Shown: positions 42,897 through 52,387, numbered from the stretch's first letter. The stretch: 64,000 nt of DNA from a gamma proteobacterium symbiont of Stewartia floridana (GCA_003676145.1 NAUB01000023.1:124001-188000); one strand, 5' to 3'. The notes: generated from the sequence alone by a model not told the origin. Numbers and translations: made by a program.

Positions 42897-45346
42897 GTAG
42901 CATTGCCAAAAAACTGGCCCCCTATATTCTCCTGATCATCAGCTCTATCGTGATTCTGGGTGCGAATCCATTTGCCGGCGAGACCGTTGCTCCCACAGAT
43001 ATCCTGGTAAACCAACCGGGCTGGCAAAGTCTCGATTTCGATATCGAAGTAAGGCATGCATCCCGCAGTGACTGGCTCGACGCCAGAATGCCTCGTTGGA
43101 TCGATGCCAAAACAGCACTCAGGAATGGCGAAATACCTATCTGGAACCCAGATCCAATCAATGGCATACCCGGCCTTCAGTGGTTGCCCGCTGCAATCAT
43201 TACTCCGGCTTTTGCGCTATTCGCGAGCATCGAAGATAACGCGACAGGTTACTATTTTGCGCTCCTGATCAACTTGATCATTGCCGCGACAGGCGCCTAT
43301 CTTCTGCTCTTCTCCATGACCAGGAACCGTCTGGCGGCCAGCTTGGGCGCTATGGTCTACGCCTATTCCGGCTTCCATGCTGCCTGGCTCTTCTGGGCAC
43401 ATATCACCACCAGCATTTGGATCCCCTGGTTGCTGTGGCTCGGTTATCAATATTTGACGACCCAACGACGCGCCTATCTCCCCTGGCTTTCGCTTGTCAC
43501 TGCATTGATGATATTTGGCGGCTTCCCCAGTGTCGCCGTCTATGGATTTTTGGCACTCGCCCTACTCTCTCTGTTTTATGCGCCTTGGAACAGCGGTTTC
43601 AAGCAGGTCTCTCTCAATTCCATACATCTGGGATTTGCACTTCTACTCGGCTTTCTGATCACTGCATTTGCAGTTCATTCGCTTTATGAGATGTTGCAGT
43701 TTACTCAGTTATTTGAGACGCGGAAGGGTGGCACACCGCTAAGGCAACATCATATATACAACTACCTGAAGCCATTAATCGCCGACTACTACAATGTGGA
43801 AAGGACTGTCTACCTGGGCGTCATACCCTTGCTTGCACTTCTCCTAACCATCCCATTGTTGTTGATGCGGAAGTTTACACTGCACCTTGGCTTTTCACTT
43901 CTGATGCTGACGATTTCAGTATCAATCGCATTTCAATTTCTACCCAAGGAAGTGATCACGACCATTCCGACTTTCAGCAACAACAATTATGGCAGAATGA
44001 CGGTTTTGGCTGCCCTGGCCTTTGCCTTGTTAACGGCAGAACTGATCGCCATACTGGGTCGTGCAGAACTCAGCAGAAGATACTCGTTGCTGTTTTCAAC
44101 TCTGGTTCTTGTTCTGATTGTTGTTCAGTTCTTTGATATGCATTGGTTGTTCCGTAAATTCAACGGCCCAGTACCTGCAACGACATTTTTTCCGAATACC
44201 CCAACCATCAGCTACATGCAAAACCATCTGAAACCGATGCAGAGCACCATCGCTGATCGCTCTTACATGGTTTCGGGGGTTTTCAGTAATTACCACATTC
44301 CGGAATGGTTTGCTCACGGCTTTAAATCGCAAACTGAGCGCGCCCTCATGGAAAGCAAGTTAGCACCCAATGCGCATCGAAGTCGCACCGCAGCGGCGGT
44401 CTATTGCGCTGACGTATACATCGACTCGAACATTCTCAATCTATTGGCGATCAAATATCTGGCTTGCCATAGTCATATATCGAGTAGCGGCGTGGAAAAG
44501 ACCGTGCTCTCTACATCCGGACCGAAACCCAATGCCTCAGGACTTATCACGCCGGATCAACCTTTGATTCAACACTTCATTCTGCCGGAACCGATGCAGT
44601 TCGATATCATCTCGCTAAAACTTGCCACTCATGGAAGGATTCAATCCCACGCCGACGCCGCGCTGCGTCTCTATCACAATGATGTTTTAGTCGGTGAGTC
44701 GATTGTCGCTGCATCAGAAATCCACGATAACACGTGGATCGACTTCCATTTCAAGCAACTGATCAACCTGGACGTCAACAACAACAGATTGGAGCTGCAT
44801 ACACTACCGACAGAGCAAACGGGCAAACTGAGTGTATGGCTCTATCCAATGAAAGCCGACAACGTCTATGTACAACATGGCGGCAACATCCATGACGCCG
44901 TCTTTGTGGCAAAATTCCATCGAACAGTCAGCCTGCCTGATTCGATACGCTACCACCACATCGAAGACAACATGGTACTACTGGAAAATACCAACATAAC
45001 CGGGAGTGGCTACACTTTGCCGGATCTGGATGAAAACCTGATGCCAGACTTCACCCAGGTTCAACTGCTGAAAAGCAGCCCGACAAGCCACGAATTGAAG
45101 TACACCGGTGAGCAACCGGCGTGGATGGTTCTTCCGATTCGGTACTATCCCGGTTGGCAAGCTTATGTGGACAACGAACAAGTGGCGATCACCCCTTTCC
45201 TGGGTATGCTTCCAGCCGTTCAGGTCAATCAGGGTAGTACGGTAATCTATCGATATGAGCCCAAAACACTCTATCTGCTGGCGCTTCTCAGCCTGGCCAC
45301 ACTGCTGATCACCCTCTATTTGGCATACCGTTTTCGTCACCGCTGA
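42893..45346 (+). CDS. YfhO-like large membrane protein (GT-C type)
   Basis: 817 residues with about 12 membrane helices in the first 420 and one at the C-terminus, and a long extracytoplasmic domain between (about 425-780). It shows YfhO/GT-C features: ADIL-like segment DWLDARMPRWIDAKTALRNGEIPIWNPDPINGIPG in the first outer loop, and PAWMVLPIRYYPGWQAYVDNEQV near the end. YfhO-type proteins add sugars to lipoteichoic acids in Gram-positive bacteria; here it probably decorates the polymer made by this cluster. It appears more AT-rich than the surrounding genes, suggesting transfer. It is the last gene of the cluster. Confidence 0.75.
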   Translation: MSSIAKKLAPYILLIISSIVILGANPFAGETVAPTDILVNQPGWQSLDFDIEVRHASRSDWLDARMPRWIDAKTALRNGEIPIWNPDPINGIPGLQWLPAAIITPAFALFASIEDNATGYYFALLINLIIAATGAYLLLFSMTRNRLAASLGAMVYAYSGFHAAWLFWAHITTSIWIPWLLWLGYQYLTTQRRAYLPWLSLVTALMIFGGFPSVAVYGFLALALLSLFYAPWNSGFKQVSLNSIHLGFALLLGFLITAFAVHSLYEMLQFTQLFETRKGGTPLRQHHIYNYLKPLIADYYNVERTVYLGVIPLLALLLTIPLLLMRKFTLHLGFSLLMLTISVSIAFQFLPKEVITTIPTFSNNNYGRMTVLAALAFALLTAELIAILGRAELSRRYSLLFSTLVLVLIVVQFFDMHWLFRKFNGPVPATTFFPNTPTISYMQNHLKPMQSTIADRSYMVSGVFSNYHIPEWFAHGFKSQTERALMESKLAPNAHRSRTAAAVYCADVYIDSNILNLLAIKYLACHSHISSSGVEKTVLSTSGPKPNASGLITPDQPLIQHFILPEPMQFDIISLKLATHGRIQSHADAALRLYHNDVLVGESIVAASEIHDNTWIDFHFKQLINLDVNNNRLELHTLPTEQTGKLSVWLYPMKADNVYVQHGGNIHDAVFVAKFHRTVSLPDSIRYHHIEDNMVLLENTNITGSGYTLPDLDENLMPDFTQVQLLKSSPTSHELKYTGEQPAWMVLPIRYYPGWQAYVDNEQVAITPFLGMLPAVQVNQGSTVIYRYEPKTLYLLALLSLATLLITLYLAYRFRHR

Positions 45347-45351
45347 TCTGC

Positions 45352-45379
45352 GGCTGATGATCAGCCGGCCCGACGGGCC
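45352..45379. terminator. Two adjacent perfect hairpins after the polysaccharide cluster
   Basis: GGCTGAT-G-ATCAGCC (45352-45366) is followed directly by GGCCCG-A-CGGGCC (45367-45379). Both are perfect palindromes with one-base centres; the second precedes an A-rich run rather than a T-run. They lie six bases after the YfhO-like stop and before lptM. They may terminate or stabilise the upstream transcript, though this is not a canonical intrinsic terminator on the plus strand. Confidence 0.45.
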
Positions 45380-45491
45380 AGCAAAAAACAGAACAACTTG
45401 TGCTGTTGTTTGTTATAGTGCGGATTGTCTGGATCCCTGGGCCAGTTACCGGGCGCGACTGTAATTGAATGACGATTCAGCTCATCAGAAA

Positions 45492-45629
45492 ATGAAATTA
45501 GGACAAATCCAGCCAATCCTGATGGCACTGCTTATTATTCTGAGCCTCTACGGATGCGGTCAGAAAGGCCCGCTGCACCACCCGTCCGATCAATCCTCTC
45601 AACCTTCTTCAGAGAAGCGGGCATCATGA
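45492..45629 (+). CDS. lptM: Small outer-membrane lipoprotein LptM (YifL)
   Basis: 45-residue lipoprotein. Signal peptide MKLGQIQPILMALLIILSLYGC ends in a lipobox (SLYGC, Cys22), and CGQKGPLHHP is the invariant family motif. LptM stabilises the LptDE complex for lipopolysaccharide export in E. coli, where it is also encoded just upstream of dapF. The stop overlaps the dapF start (ATGA). The start codon has no strong Shine-Dalgarno sequence, but the context and motif make the call firm. Confidence 0.9.
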   Translation: MKLGQIQPILMALLIILSLYGCGQKGPLHHPSDQSSQPSSEKRAS

Positions 45630-46456
45630 TACTCAACTTCACCAAGATGCATGGTCTCGGCAACGATTTTGTGGTCATCGATGCGGTAAACCAGCAGTTC
45701 ACGTTAAACGAGGATATCTGCCGCCATTTTGCCGACAGACGCTTTGGCATAGGTTGCGATCAGATTCTGTTGGTTGAACCGGCAAAGCTGCCCGAGACCG
45801 ATTTTCATTTTCGCATCTTCAATGCCGATGGCAGCGAGGCCGGCGCCTGTGGCAATGGCGCCAGATGTTTTGCCCAGTTCATCAGGCGCAAAGGGCTAAG
45901 CGACTTGGAATCTGTGCGGGTCGGCACCAGCACTGCTGTGATCATTCTGCGTTATCTGGAGGACAACCAGATCGAAGTCGACATGGGCGAACCCAGTTTC
46001 GATCCGGCGACGATTCCGTTTGTCGCTGACCAGCAGGCGGATCAATATCCATTGCAGATCAATGGTGAACAACACACCATCTGTGCCGTTTCGATGGGTA
46101 ATCCCCACGCCGTGTTGATGGTTGGTGACACCGATCTTGCCCCAGTGGAACGGCTCGGCCCGTTGATCGAAAGACACGAGCGGTTTCCTCAACGCACCAA
46201 TGTGGGCTTTCTTCAGGTCGTCAGTCCCAGCGAAGTCAAACTGCGGGTTTTCGAACGGGGCAGCGGTGAAACCCTGGCTTGTGGCAGTGGCGCCTGCGCG
46301 GCGGTTGCCTCCGGTCGTTTGATCGGACTGCTGGAGGAGGAGGTGGTTGTGCACCTACGCGGAGGCAATCTTGTGATAAAGTGGAGCGAACAAGGCAGCA
46401 CCATACTCATGAGAGGTCCAGCGGAAACCGTGTATGAAGGAGCCATCGAAATATGA
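45626..46456 (+). CDS. dapF: Diaminopimelate epimerase
   Basis: 276-residue cytoplasmic enzyme that converts LL- to meso-diaminopimelate for lysine and peptidoglycan synthesis. Both catalytic Cys residues are present: Cys75 in GACGNGARC and Cys219 in LACGSGACA. It opens MILNFTKMHGLGNDFVVID, as in all DapF proteins. The length is standard. ATG at 45626 overlaps the lptM stop. An extended frame to 45554 only covers lptM in another frame. It overlaps the DUF484 gene by four bases. Confidence 0.97.
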   Translation: MILNFTKMHGLGNDFVVIDAVNQQFTLNEDICRHFADRRFGIGCDQILLVEPAKLPETDFHFRIFNADGSEAGACGNGARCFAQFIRRKGLSDLESVRVGTSTAVIILRYLEDNQIEVDMGEPSFDPATIPFVADQQADQYPLQINGEQHTICAVSMGNPHAVLMVGDTDLAPVERLGPLIERHERFPQRTNVGFLQVVSPSEVKLRVFERGSGETLACGSGACAAVASGRLIGLLEEEVVVHLRGGNLVIKWSEQGSTILMRGPAETVYEGAIEI

Positions 46457-47148
46457 GCCATAAAGCCCCTAACGATCCCATCAAGGCTGATGGCACCGAT
46501 CAGCAGATTGCTGACTATCTGCGCGACAACCCAGGTTTTCTGCTGCGCCACCCTGACCTGCTGGCTGAACTGGAGATCCCTCATGCCAGCGGCGATGCCG
46601 TCTCGCTGATCGAGCGTCAGGTGGAGGCGTTGCGCAAGCAGCTGAAAGATACCCAGCAGCAACTGGCGAGTCTGGTTGAGGTTGCCAGAAGCAACGATCA
46701 ACTGCAGGCGCGGATGCATCGTTTGACCCTGGAACTGATCGACGCCGCCACTTTTGAAGAGGTGCTGAATGCACTGGAGGACGAGCTGCATGATGACTTC
46801 AAGGCAGACGCCGTGGAGTTGAGACTCTTCTCCTCAAGCCAGCTCGACGACCACCTGCAGGACTCCCTGAATGGGCAGGTCGCCACGTTTGAGCAGTTCT
46901 TCAATCAGAATCAGCCGATCTGCGGCAGGATGGATCAGCAGCAGCTGAACTATATCTTTGGCACCGAAGGCGATCGCATTGCGTCAACCGCGCTGATCCC
47001 GCTGAAAAGCGAAGGGGTACTCGGACTGCTGGCCATCGGCAGTTGTGATCCTGAACGCTTTGCTCCGGACCATGGTACCGAGTTCCTGACCCGCCTGGGT
47101 CAGATCATCAGCAGGACGCTTCAGGCAGTATCCCTGCCCGGAATCTGA
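46453..47148 (+). CDS. DUF484 family protein
   Basis: 231 residues of unknown function, nearly always encoded between dapF and xerC in gammaproteobacteria. The N-terminus has the family motif IADYLRDNPGFLLRHPDLLAELEIPH and a coiled coil (VSLIERQVEALRKQLKDTQQQL). The rest is GAF-like (STALIPLKSEGVLGLLAIGSCDPERFAPDHGTEFLTRLGQII). No enzyme motif is visible. It is coupled to dapF by an ATGA overlap and lies six bases before xerC. Confidence 0.9.
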   Translation: MSHKAPNDPIKADGTDQQIADYLRDNPGFLLRHPDLLAELEIPHASGDAVSLIERQVEALRKQLKDTQQQLASLVEVARSNDQLQARMHRLTLELIDAATFEEVLNALEDELHDDFKADAVELRLFSSSQLDDHLQDSLNGQVATFEQFFNQNQPICGRMDQQQLNYIFGTEGDRIASTALIPLKSEGVLGLLAIGSCDPERFAPDHGTEFLTRLGQIISRTLQAVSLPGI

Positions 47149-47154
47149 GCCGGC

Positions 47155-48075
47155 ATGGCTGTGCCGAATAGCCACCTGATCAGTGAATGGCTCGGGTCGT
47201 TTCTCGACCACCTGACTCATGAGCGGCGTCTCTCTCCCCGAACCCGTGAAAGCTATGCCCGGGATCTACAGGCCGCCGCCAGCTGGCTGGAACAGCAACA
47301 GATCGTCAGCTGGGGTCACTTCACCCAGCAGCAGGTACGCCACTATATCGCCAGCCGGCACCGCCAGGGATACTCCCCCAAGAGCCTGCACCGGGAGCTC
47401 TCCAGTCTGCGGTCCTTATACAACTACCTGCTCAGGGAGAACCTGGTACAGGCCAATCCCGCACTCGGCGTCAGGGCCCCCAAGGTTCGCCGCAAGCTAC
47501 CCACCACCCTGGATGCGGACCAGCTCAACCAGTTGCTCAACATCGATGACAACTCCCCCATCGGGCTCAGGGATCGGGCGATCATGGAGCTGTTCTACTC
47601 TTCCGGGATGAGGCTTGCCGAACTGATTGCACTGGATATCAACCATCTCGACCTGAACGAACAGATCGTGGAGGTTACCGGCAAGGGGGCGAAAACCCGT
47701 CTGCTGCCGGTGGGTCGAAAGGCTGTCGAAGCGATTCGCGAGTGGCTGCAGGTACGTGGAGAGATGGCCAGGGATGAGGAGACCGCCCTGTTCGTTGGTG
47801 TACGGGGCAGACGCATCAGCCGCAGCACCATTCAGAAACAGCTGCATGAGTGGTCAGTTCGTCAGGGGGCGCCAAGAAACGTCCATCCCCACTTGCTGCG
47901 TCACTCTTTCGCCAGCCACCTGTTGGAATCCTCCGGCGATCTGCGCGCCGTACAGGAGCTGCTGGGGCACGCCAACATCAGCACCACCCAGATCTACACA
48001 CACCTCGATTTTCAGCATCTGAGTGAGGTCTACGACAAGGCTCACCCCAGAGCCAAAAAAAAGTCCTCTGAGTGA
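47155..48075 (+). CDS. xerC: Tyrosine recombinase XerC
   Basis: 306-residue site-specific recombinase that, with XerD, resolves chromosome dimers at dif. N-terminal SAM-like DNA-binding domain (residues 8-100) is followed by the catalytic domain with the full set of residues: Arg153 (GMRLAEL), Lys177 (TGKGAK), His246-x-x-Arg249 (HLLRHSFA), His272 (LLGHANIS) and nucleophile Tyr281 (TQIYTHLD). Its place after dapF-DUF484 identifies it as XerC rather than XerD or an integrase. I saw no dif site nearby. Confidence 0.95.
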   Translation: MAVPNSHLISEWLGSFLDHLTHERRLSPRTRESYARDLQAAASWLEQQQIVSWGHFTQQQVRHYIASRHRQGYSPKSLHRELSSLRSLYNYLLRENLVQANPALGVRAPKVRRKLPTTLDADQLNQLLNIDDNSPIGLRDRAIMELFYSSGMRLAELIALDINHLDLNEQIVEVTGKGAKTRLLPVGRKAVEAIREWLQVRGEMARDEETALFVGVRGRRISRSTIQKQLHEWSVRQGAPRNVHPHLLRHSFASHLLESSGDLRAVQELLGHANISTTQIYTHLDFQHLSEVYDKAHPRAKKKSSE

Positions 48076-48105
48076 ATGGGGCTTGTTTGCGACCCCATTT
48101 TTTAT
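48076..48105 (+). terminator. Intrinsic terminator after xerC
   Basis: ATGGGG (48076-48081), an 11-base loop, CCCCAT (48093-48098), then a T-rich tail TTTTTATT. It begins at the base after the xerC stop and closes the lptM-dapF-DUF484-xerC operon. Confidence 0.8.
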
Positions 48106-48133
48106 TGGTGAAGCTGGGCGACTCTGAAAGATG

Positions 48134-48233
48134 AGCCGCTAATGAACGCGAATCACCGCGAATTCACGCAAATAAGACTTTGATGTGAAAACTATTCGCG
48201 ACATTTTGCGGTGATTCGCGTTCATTTGCGGTT
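48134..48233. repeat. Palindromic intergenic repeat, copy R3
   Basis: 100-bp inverted repeat between converging xerC and the RND exporter gene. Folded arms match at 23 of 24 bases over CCGC, AATGAACGC and GAATCACCGC. The best-preserved copy, it shows clearly that each arm is a run of 10-base modules ending in CGC. The centre (about 48160-48205) differs from the other copies. Confidence 0.85.
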
Positions 48234-48262
48234 TAATCTTTAAAGTAAGCTGCCGTTCATCC

Positions 48263-51145
48263 TCAGACTGACTCTCTGCCGAAGACGAATCGGGGCCTCA
48301 ACCAATAGACCACCAGTGGCAACACCATCAAGGCGATCAATACGTCCATGATCAACGCCTCTGAAATATAGAGACTGACCGACCAGAGATTGGCCAGTTC
48401 GGTGTTCATCAACGGGATGAAGCTGCCCAGCAGCACCACCATGGAGATCACGATCGCGGAGCCTGTGGTCTCCAGGGTCTTCTGCAGAGCCTGCTGCCAA
48501 TCCCTGGCCGACACCTGAATCTCCTCCCGCAGACGGGAGACCATGTAGACCCCGTAATCCACCCCAAGCCCCATGGCGATGCTCAGTGCCACCTGAACAT
48601 GAAAGGCAAGATTGGCCGACCACTCCTTGATCGAGGTCATATAGGCTCCCAGGCCATACTGGGTCATCAGCGTGATAAAGCAGAGACTGATCAGGATCAG
48701 AGCAATGGTCCAGGAGCGAAACATGATCAGGGTCATCAGGAAGACGGTCAGCGAGGTGGCGACCGGCGCATTCAACCACTCTTTGAACGCCACATCCCGG
48801 GTCGCTTCAGTGACTCCCAGAAAACCACCGATGGGCGCTTTGTCGGACAACGAACGATCGGTGACAACCCACTGCTCAGGCTGCTCCCCGCTATCCTTCA
48901 GGATCACCTCTTCACCCGGTTTCACACCGACCGTGATCAGCGCCATCCCCGGATCGTCCTGATGCTTCTTCAGATAGCCCTGAATGTCGAGGATGGTCTG
49001 ATGGGTCAGCTTCGGGTCCATGGTTTTGACAAACCCGACGATGATCCCCTCATCCCAGGTTCGGGTGTTGACGAAGGCATCCAGTTCGCCGGTCGCCGCA
49101 CTCACCTGCAGCATGCCGTTATACAACGGAATGATCTCCTGTGGATCCGGCAGACGACCATCCGGCCCGGCCCGGTAGGCATAGCGGTTCTGCTGCATAT
49201 GCTGCAGATCAGGGATCGCATAGAGATTCATATGTGCCATCGGCAACGCCCCGAACGGGGCATTCAGCATCATGTTCAGGGTCTTCACGAACTGCACATA
49301 GGAGGTGGTATAACCGATATGGGGATGGGCGCGCAGCCAATCCTCAAACTCCGACAGGGCCTTCACCACTTCTGCGTTATTGAAAATACCCTGGGGCGGA
49401 TCGATCATCTCATCGTAGCAGCGGTCGGGTCCGATCACCCGTTCCCCGCGTAGATTCCAGGCATCCAGGCCGCAGTCTGGCAGCGTCCCTGCCTTTGAGC
49501 GAATCACGATATTGGCGGTAATCACCCCGGGCATCATCTGCGACAGGGTCTCCAGATGGGCGATCGCTTCAACCTCGCCCCCATCTTCCGTCAGCTCGCC
49601 AAGCAGATAGTGATCCTTATAGGCCGCCCTGGGGTAGTGAATGCCCTTCTCAACCCCCGGCATGATATCGAACTCATCCTGAATCCGGGCCACTTCCGGA
49701 TCGCTCCGCCCCGCCTCACCGGAGAGCAAGGCAGCAAAGCCCCGATCCAGTTCCGCCATGGAGGCGGAGGCGAGCCAGATGCCGATCACCGCCACCAGCG
49801 GCAGCCACTTCATCGGCCCGGTGAGAATACCGGTCACCCCTCTGGCCAGGCGCAACTCCCAGCCACGCTCATGTTTTCGGTCACGCACCTTGGGGGGAAA
49901 ACTCACCATCATCAGAGGTATCAGGGTGGTGGTGGTAAGGATCAGGGTCGACATGCCGAAGATGCCGAAGTAGGCGTACGCCTTGTAGAAAGAGATGTCG
50001 ATGAAAGAGATGGCAAAGAAACCGTGCAGATCGGTACCGATGGAGAGCGCCGCCGGCACCACCGTATGGCGGATCGAGGTGAATGCGGCCTGCTCCGGGT
50101 CCTGGGTGGCGTGCAGCTCCTGCATGAAGCGTCGGGTGATCTGCATCGAGTGGCCGATGCCGATCGCCAGCAGCAACATCGGTGTCAACGCCATCATGGT
50201 GGTGAGCTTGAACTGGGTATAACCCATCAGGCCGAGGGTCAGAATGATGGTCATCCCCACCCCCACCAGAGGCAGCACGGCACAGCTCCAGTGGCGGAAC
50301 TCATACCACAGCACCAACAGAATGATCAGCAGGGAGATGCCGAACAGCCAGGCCTTGTCCCACAACTCCTCGACCATCGAGGCCAGGAAATAGGGCTCTC
50401 CGGAGATGTAGAACTCCACACGCTCCCCGTAGCGGGTCTCGTATTCCTCCATCAGCTGGCGAACCTCGGCGATCCAATCGAGATGGTGCTGTTTCAGCTG
50501 ATTGCTGAAATCACCGATGATGAAGGTTCCGGTTGCCCGACAGCGCTCATGTACGCGGCTGATCGAGGCATTGGAGATCAAGCCGTCATCGCCGAGAATG
50601 TCACACTTGCGGCCCTGACCATCCTGGTAGTAGACCAGCAACGGCTCGAGCACAATATGTTTCTCCAGACCGGCACGCAGATAGTTGATCTGATGCTGTT
50701 GCAGTCGCGGATCGTCCGACAGACCAGCCGCCGGTAGCAGCCGGCTGAAATCGAGACTGCCATTGGGGGTGATGCCCAGGTTGCGCAGTTTGGACGAGGG
50801 CAGGCCGACAAAGTTGGCCACATTGGCAAACGGCAGTTCGCTGACATCCCGATAGAAGGCCTCAACCATCTGGATGAACCAGGGCTGGTAGATATCCCCC
50901 TGTTTCAGTTTCATACCCCAGACCATCAGATTGCCCATGCCATAGGTCTGGTCGCTGTAGAGATTGGTCGCGATATAGGGATTGGAGAGGGGCAGCAGTG
51001 AATCCGGGTCGTTACGCAGATTGACCTGATCGACGTAAAACAGGGCTGTCAGGGTTGCCGCAAACAGCAGCAGAATGGTCAAACGACGATGTCTGAGGAC
51101 AAACCGGGCATAGTCTGCAGCATAGTCCCGCTGCCTGGCACTCAT
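48263..51145 (-). CDS. RND superfamily (MMPL/HAE3-type) lipid or hydrophobe exporter
   Basis: 960-residue inner-membrane protein with 12 predicted helices in two repeats of one plus five, each with a large periplasmic loop. Key stretches: LRNDPDSLLPLSNPYIATNLYSDQTYGMG in loop 1, and ALTPMLLLAIGIGHSMQITRRFMQEL in the first helix bundle. The matching VALSIAMGLGVDYGVYMVSRLREE is in the second. This is the RND-type arrangement of MMPL and hopanoid transporter-like proteins, distinct from the multidrug AcrB group. The next gene on the strand is a LolA-like carrier, 51 bases upstream, a pairing known for lipid trafficking to the outer membrane. The substrate is unknown. Confidence 0.85.
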   Translation of the reverse strand: MSARQRDYAADYARFVLRHRRLTILLLFAATLTALFYVDQVNLRNDPDSLLPLSNPYIATNLYSDQTYGMGNLMVWGMKLKQGDIYQPWFIQMVEAFYRDVSELPFANVANFVGLPSSKLRNLGITPNGSLDFSRLLPAAGLSDDPRLQQHQINYLRAGLEKHIVLEPLLVYYQDGQGRKCDILGDDGLISNASISRVHERCRATGTFIIGDFSNQLKQHHLDWIAEVRQLMEEYETRYGERVEFYISGEPYFLASMVEELWDKAWLFGISLLIILLVLWYEFRHWSCAVLPLVGVGMTIILTLGLMGYTQFKLTTMMALTPMLLLAIGIGHSMQITRRFMQELHATQDPEQAAFTSIRHTVVPAALSIGTDLHGFFAISFIDISFYKAYAYFGIFGMSTLILTTTTLIPLMMVSFPPKVRDRKHERGWELRLARGVTGILTGPMKWLPLVAVIGIWLASASMAELDRGFAALLSGEAGRSDPEVARIQDEFDIMPGVEKGIHYPRAAYKDHYLLGELTEDGGEVEAIAHLETLSQMMPGVITANIVIRSKAGTLPDCGLDAWNLRGERVIGPDRCYDEMIDPPQGIFNNAEVVKALSEFEDWLRAHPHIGYTTSYVQFVKTLNMMLNAPFGALPMAHMNLYAIPDLQHMQQNRYAYRAGPDGRLPDPQEIIPLYNGMLQVSAATGELDAFVNTRTWDEGIIVGFVKTMDPKLTHQTILDIQGYLKKHQDDPGMALITVGVKPGEEVILKDSGEQPEQWVVTDRSLSDKAPIGGFLGVTEATRDVAFKEWLNAPVATSLTVFLMTLIMFRSWTIALILISLCFITLMTQYGLGAYMTSIKEWSANLAFHVQVALSIAMGLGVDYGVYMVSRLREEIQVSARDWQQALQKTLETTGSAIVISMVVLLGSFIPLMNTELANLWSVSLYISEALIMDVLIALMVLPLVVYWLRPRFVFGRESV

Positions 51146-51196
51146 CGGCGCAAAGCCTCTCGTTTCGCAGCGTCCAGGCAGTCGCTCGATTGAAGA

Positions 51197-52156
51197 CTAT
51201 TTTGCATAACCCTGCAGGGTCTCTTCAGACCAGTAGCTGTCGTCGAGCGCCACATTCAGAGAGATGGTGTTGCGCGGTACGAACACCATGCTGTCCTTGC
51301 CATCCTGATGGCTGATGGCATAGATGTAGCGGGGATAGCTGATGCGCGGATCCGGCTGATCGAGGGATTGCCAATCCACCGAGACGCTCTTTATCTTTTC
51401 GCCCTTTTTGTAGTAGACCGTGCGATAGACCGCAAAGGTTCGCTGATCGATATCGCTGATGTGGTAGTCATACCACCAGTTCTTGAAGCGGGTTGTGCTT
51501 TTCAACCGATAGACCGGTTTGCCGATGTGGGCACACTGGGGTCCGGGCAGTCTCAGGGTATAGCGGCTCCTCTCCCAGGGCTCCAGCTGCATCACCTCCA
51601 GGCAGCTCTCAATCTTGCCCAGCCCGAGCAGCTCATGAATCTCGTCCTCCGGGGTACGCAACACCAGCTCGCCATAGGTCAGGTTGGTACCGAACCAGAC
51701 ATCTTCATAGGAGGGCTCATTGATGCGTCGGATCTTGCGCAGCGCCGGCAGCCACATGGAGAGGGTGGCGCTCTTCTGCGGGTCTGTATAGCGGGTCAAC
51801 AGCACCCCTGTACCCTTGGTCTTGCCGGAGGTCAGTATCGCCATCTGCTGGGATTTGATCGCCGGATCCTCGGGCGAATTGTTGACGTAGGTATCGAAGG
51901 TCTGAACCCCGGGCTTGCGCCCCTGGGTGCGCATCGCCAAAGGAGCCCGGTTGACCACCACGGAAACATCCCGACCCTGGCGCCGACTGAGGGCATTGTC
52001 CAGCAGACCGCCATGGGCTGCGGTATAGGCCTGTCGCGCAATCTCATCCGCATCGTTCAGCGGCTCTGCATGATGCGCTGAATCAGCTGCCAGGAGTCCC
52101 TCACCAGACAGCCAGATCAGAACTGCCAGTAGACAATGTGGGCATTTTCGATACAT
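51197..52156 (-). CDS. Outer membrane lipoprotein-sorting (LolA-like) protein
   Basis: 319 residues with a signal peptide (MYRKCPHCLLAVLIWLSGEGLLA). The mature protein is an unclosed beta-barrel of the LolA-like type: GVQTFDTYVNNSPEDPAIKSQQMAILTSGKTKGTGVLLTRYTDPQKSATLSMWLPALRKIRRI. Family members accompany RND exporters and probably carry lipids across the periplasm. An ATG at 52213 with the better ribosome site (AGGGA six bases away) would add 19 residues to the N-region. The frame stays open far upstream opposite hslV, but that part is only an antisense reading. It is first in a two-gene operon. Confidence 0.8.
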   Translation of the reverse strand: MYRKCPHCLLAVLIWLSGEGLLAADSAHHAEPLNDADEIARQAYTAAHGGLLDNALSRRQGRDVSVVVNRAPLAMRTQGRKPGVQTFDTYVNNSPEDPAIKSQQMAILTSGKTKGTGVLLTRYTDPQKSATLSMWLPALRKIRRINEPSYEDVWFGTNLTYGELVLRTPEDEIHELLGLGKIESCLEVMQLEPWERSRYTLRLPGPQCAHIGKPVYRLKSTTRFKNWWYDYHISDIDQRTFAVYRTVYYKKGEKIKSVSVDWQSLDQPDPRISYPRYIYAISHQDGKDSMVFVPRNTISLNVALDDSYWSEETLQGYAK

Positions 52157-52325
52157 GGTCCTGACTCTGCCATGGATGACCACAGCAGACAAGCGAGTGA
52201 AATCCCTAATCATGTTGCTTCCCTGTAACAATTCATCCCGTAGCCGAAAGCGAGTCCTCGCCCGAGCTCGAATGGAAACAAACCAAACAGCAATCACGCA
52301 ATGCGGAATCACAATCGAAACCGAT

Positions 52326-52354
52326 TTTTCACCGGCCCGCCCCTCAGGTACAAT
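52326..52354 (+). promoter_or_regulatory. Candidate promoter of hslV
   Basis: TTTTCA (52326-52331), a 17-base spacer, TACAAT (52349-52354), placing the start about 27 bases before the GTG at 52388. I looked for a sigma-32 heat-shock promoter, expected for hslVU, and did not find a clear one. Confidence 0.4.
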
Positions 52355-52387
52355 TGCCGGCTCTCTAGTCAAGCATTCAGGATTGCA

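Noticed and set aside
48134-48233. Decamer repeats with regular spacing considered as a CRISPR-like array
   Set aside because: Units are only 10 bases, have no spacers and fold into a single palindrome; no cas genes are present.
49556-50737. 393-residue plus-strand open frame
   Set aside because: Antisense to the RND exporter; His/Gln-rich mirror composition.
52321-52387. Possible sigma-32 promoter before hslV
   Set aside because: A CGAAA-like box and a CCCCT-like box exist, but neither the sequences nor the spacing fit the heat-shock consensus.
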